Of a stretch of 41,391 nt of DNA, positions 41,391 through 41,391 are shown one piece after another. Made by a program: the position numbers and the translations under genes. Under the pieces are notes generated by a model. That model was not told the DNA's origin. It made no database searches and saw only the letters and a list, made by a program, of their open reading frames with translations. The DNA is from Salinivirgaceae bacterium (GTDB lineage Bacteria > Bacteroidota > Bacteroidia > Bacteroidales > SZUA-534). The stretch spans positions 1 to 41,391 of the forward strand of contig JAQICC010000140.1 in assembly GCA_027858735.1 (NCBI GenBank), in the 5' to 3' direction. Each line of letters starts with the position of its first letter. Within the stretch, counting starts at the first letter, position 1.

Positions 41391-41391
41391 C

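Overview
This window is chromosomal DNA from a member of the Bacteroidota. The evidence is an AT-rich base composition, a type IX secretion gene (porQ) beside cmk and ispH, a GSIII glutamine synthetase beside a eukaryotic-type GSII, the hpt-adk pair, DUF4105, DUF3109 and DUF3788 proteins, and Bacteroidota-type promoters (TTTG, about 19-20 bp, TAnnTTTG). A free-living relative of the Bacteroidales/Marinilabiliales is my best guess from gene content. I saw no rRNA, tRNA, CRISPR array, prophage or transposase gene.

Layout. 1-277: a palindromic repeat. 278-2380: DUF3788 protein (+), then a polyprenyl synthase and a small secreted protein (-). 2536-6905 (+): rbfA, a methyltransferase and a LolE-type permease, then a wrecked BRO-family gene, a DUF4105 membrane protein and a cyclophilin-like protein. 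6971-8986 (-): a PD40 propeller protein and a tRNA-dihydrouridine synthase. 9060-13016 (+): rnhA, purN, gpmI and a sulfotransferase. 13065-14342 (-): rarA. 14548-16391 (+): pdxS and pdxT, together making pyridoxal 5'-phosphate. 16499-17638 (-): hpt and adk. 17959-20400 (+): purE, a DUF1573 gene broken by an in-frame TGA, and a PLP aminotransferase. 20401-21080: a pair of REP-like inverted repeats and the remnant of a second nucleotide pyrophosphatase gene.

21081-27853 (-) is the most unusual part. It holds a GNAT protein and an intact nucleotide pyrophosphatase/phosphodiesterase, followed by a three-gene signalling cassette: a LytS-type sensor kinase, an S41 protease and a LytTR response regulator. 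The kinase's extracytoplasmic part looks like TPRs plus a catalytically dead gluzincin metalloprotease (HALSH in place of HExxH). The protease domain sits between two near-duplicate Ig-like domains. The promoters of the kinase and protease genes carry the same 9-12-9 bp direct repeat at exactly the same distance from the core promoter, the architecture expected of a LytTR-regulator binding site. I propose this as an autoregulated sensor/protease system.

27954-34072 (+): a DUF3109 Cys-rich protein, an M20 dipeptidase, and GSIII and GSII glutamine synthetases. 34149-39104 (-): an orphan FG-GAP histidine kinase with degraded ATP-binding motifs, then porQ, cmk and ispH. 39283-41080 (+): a CYTH phosphatase and an M16 zinc protease. 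The window ends in a hairpin-rich non-coding stretch.
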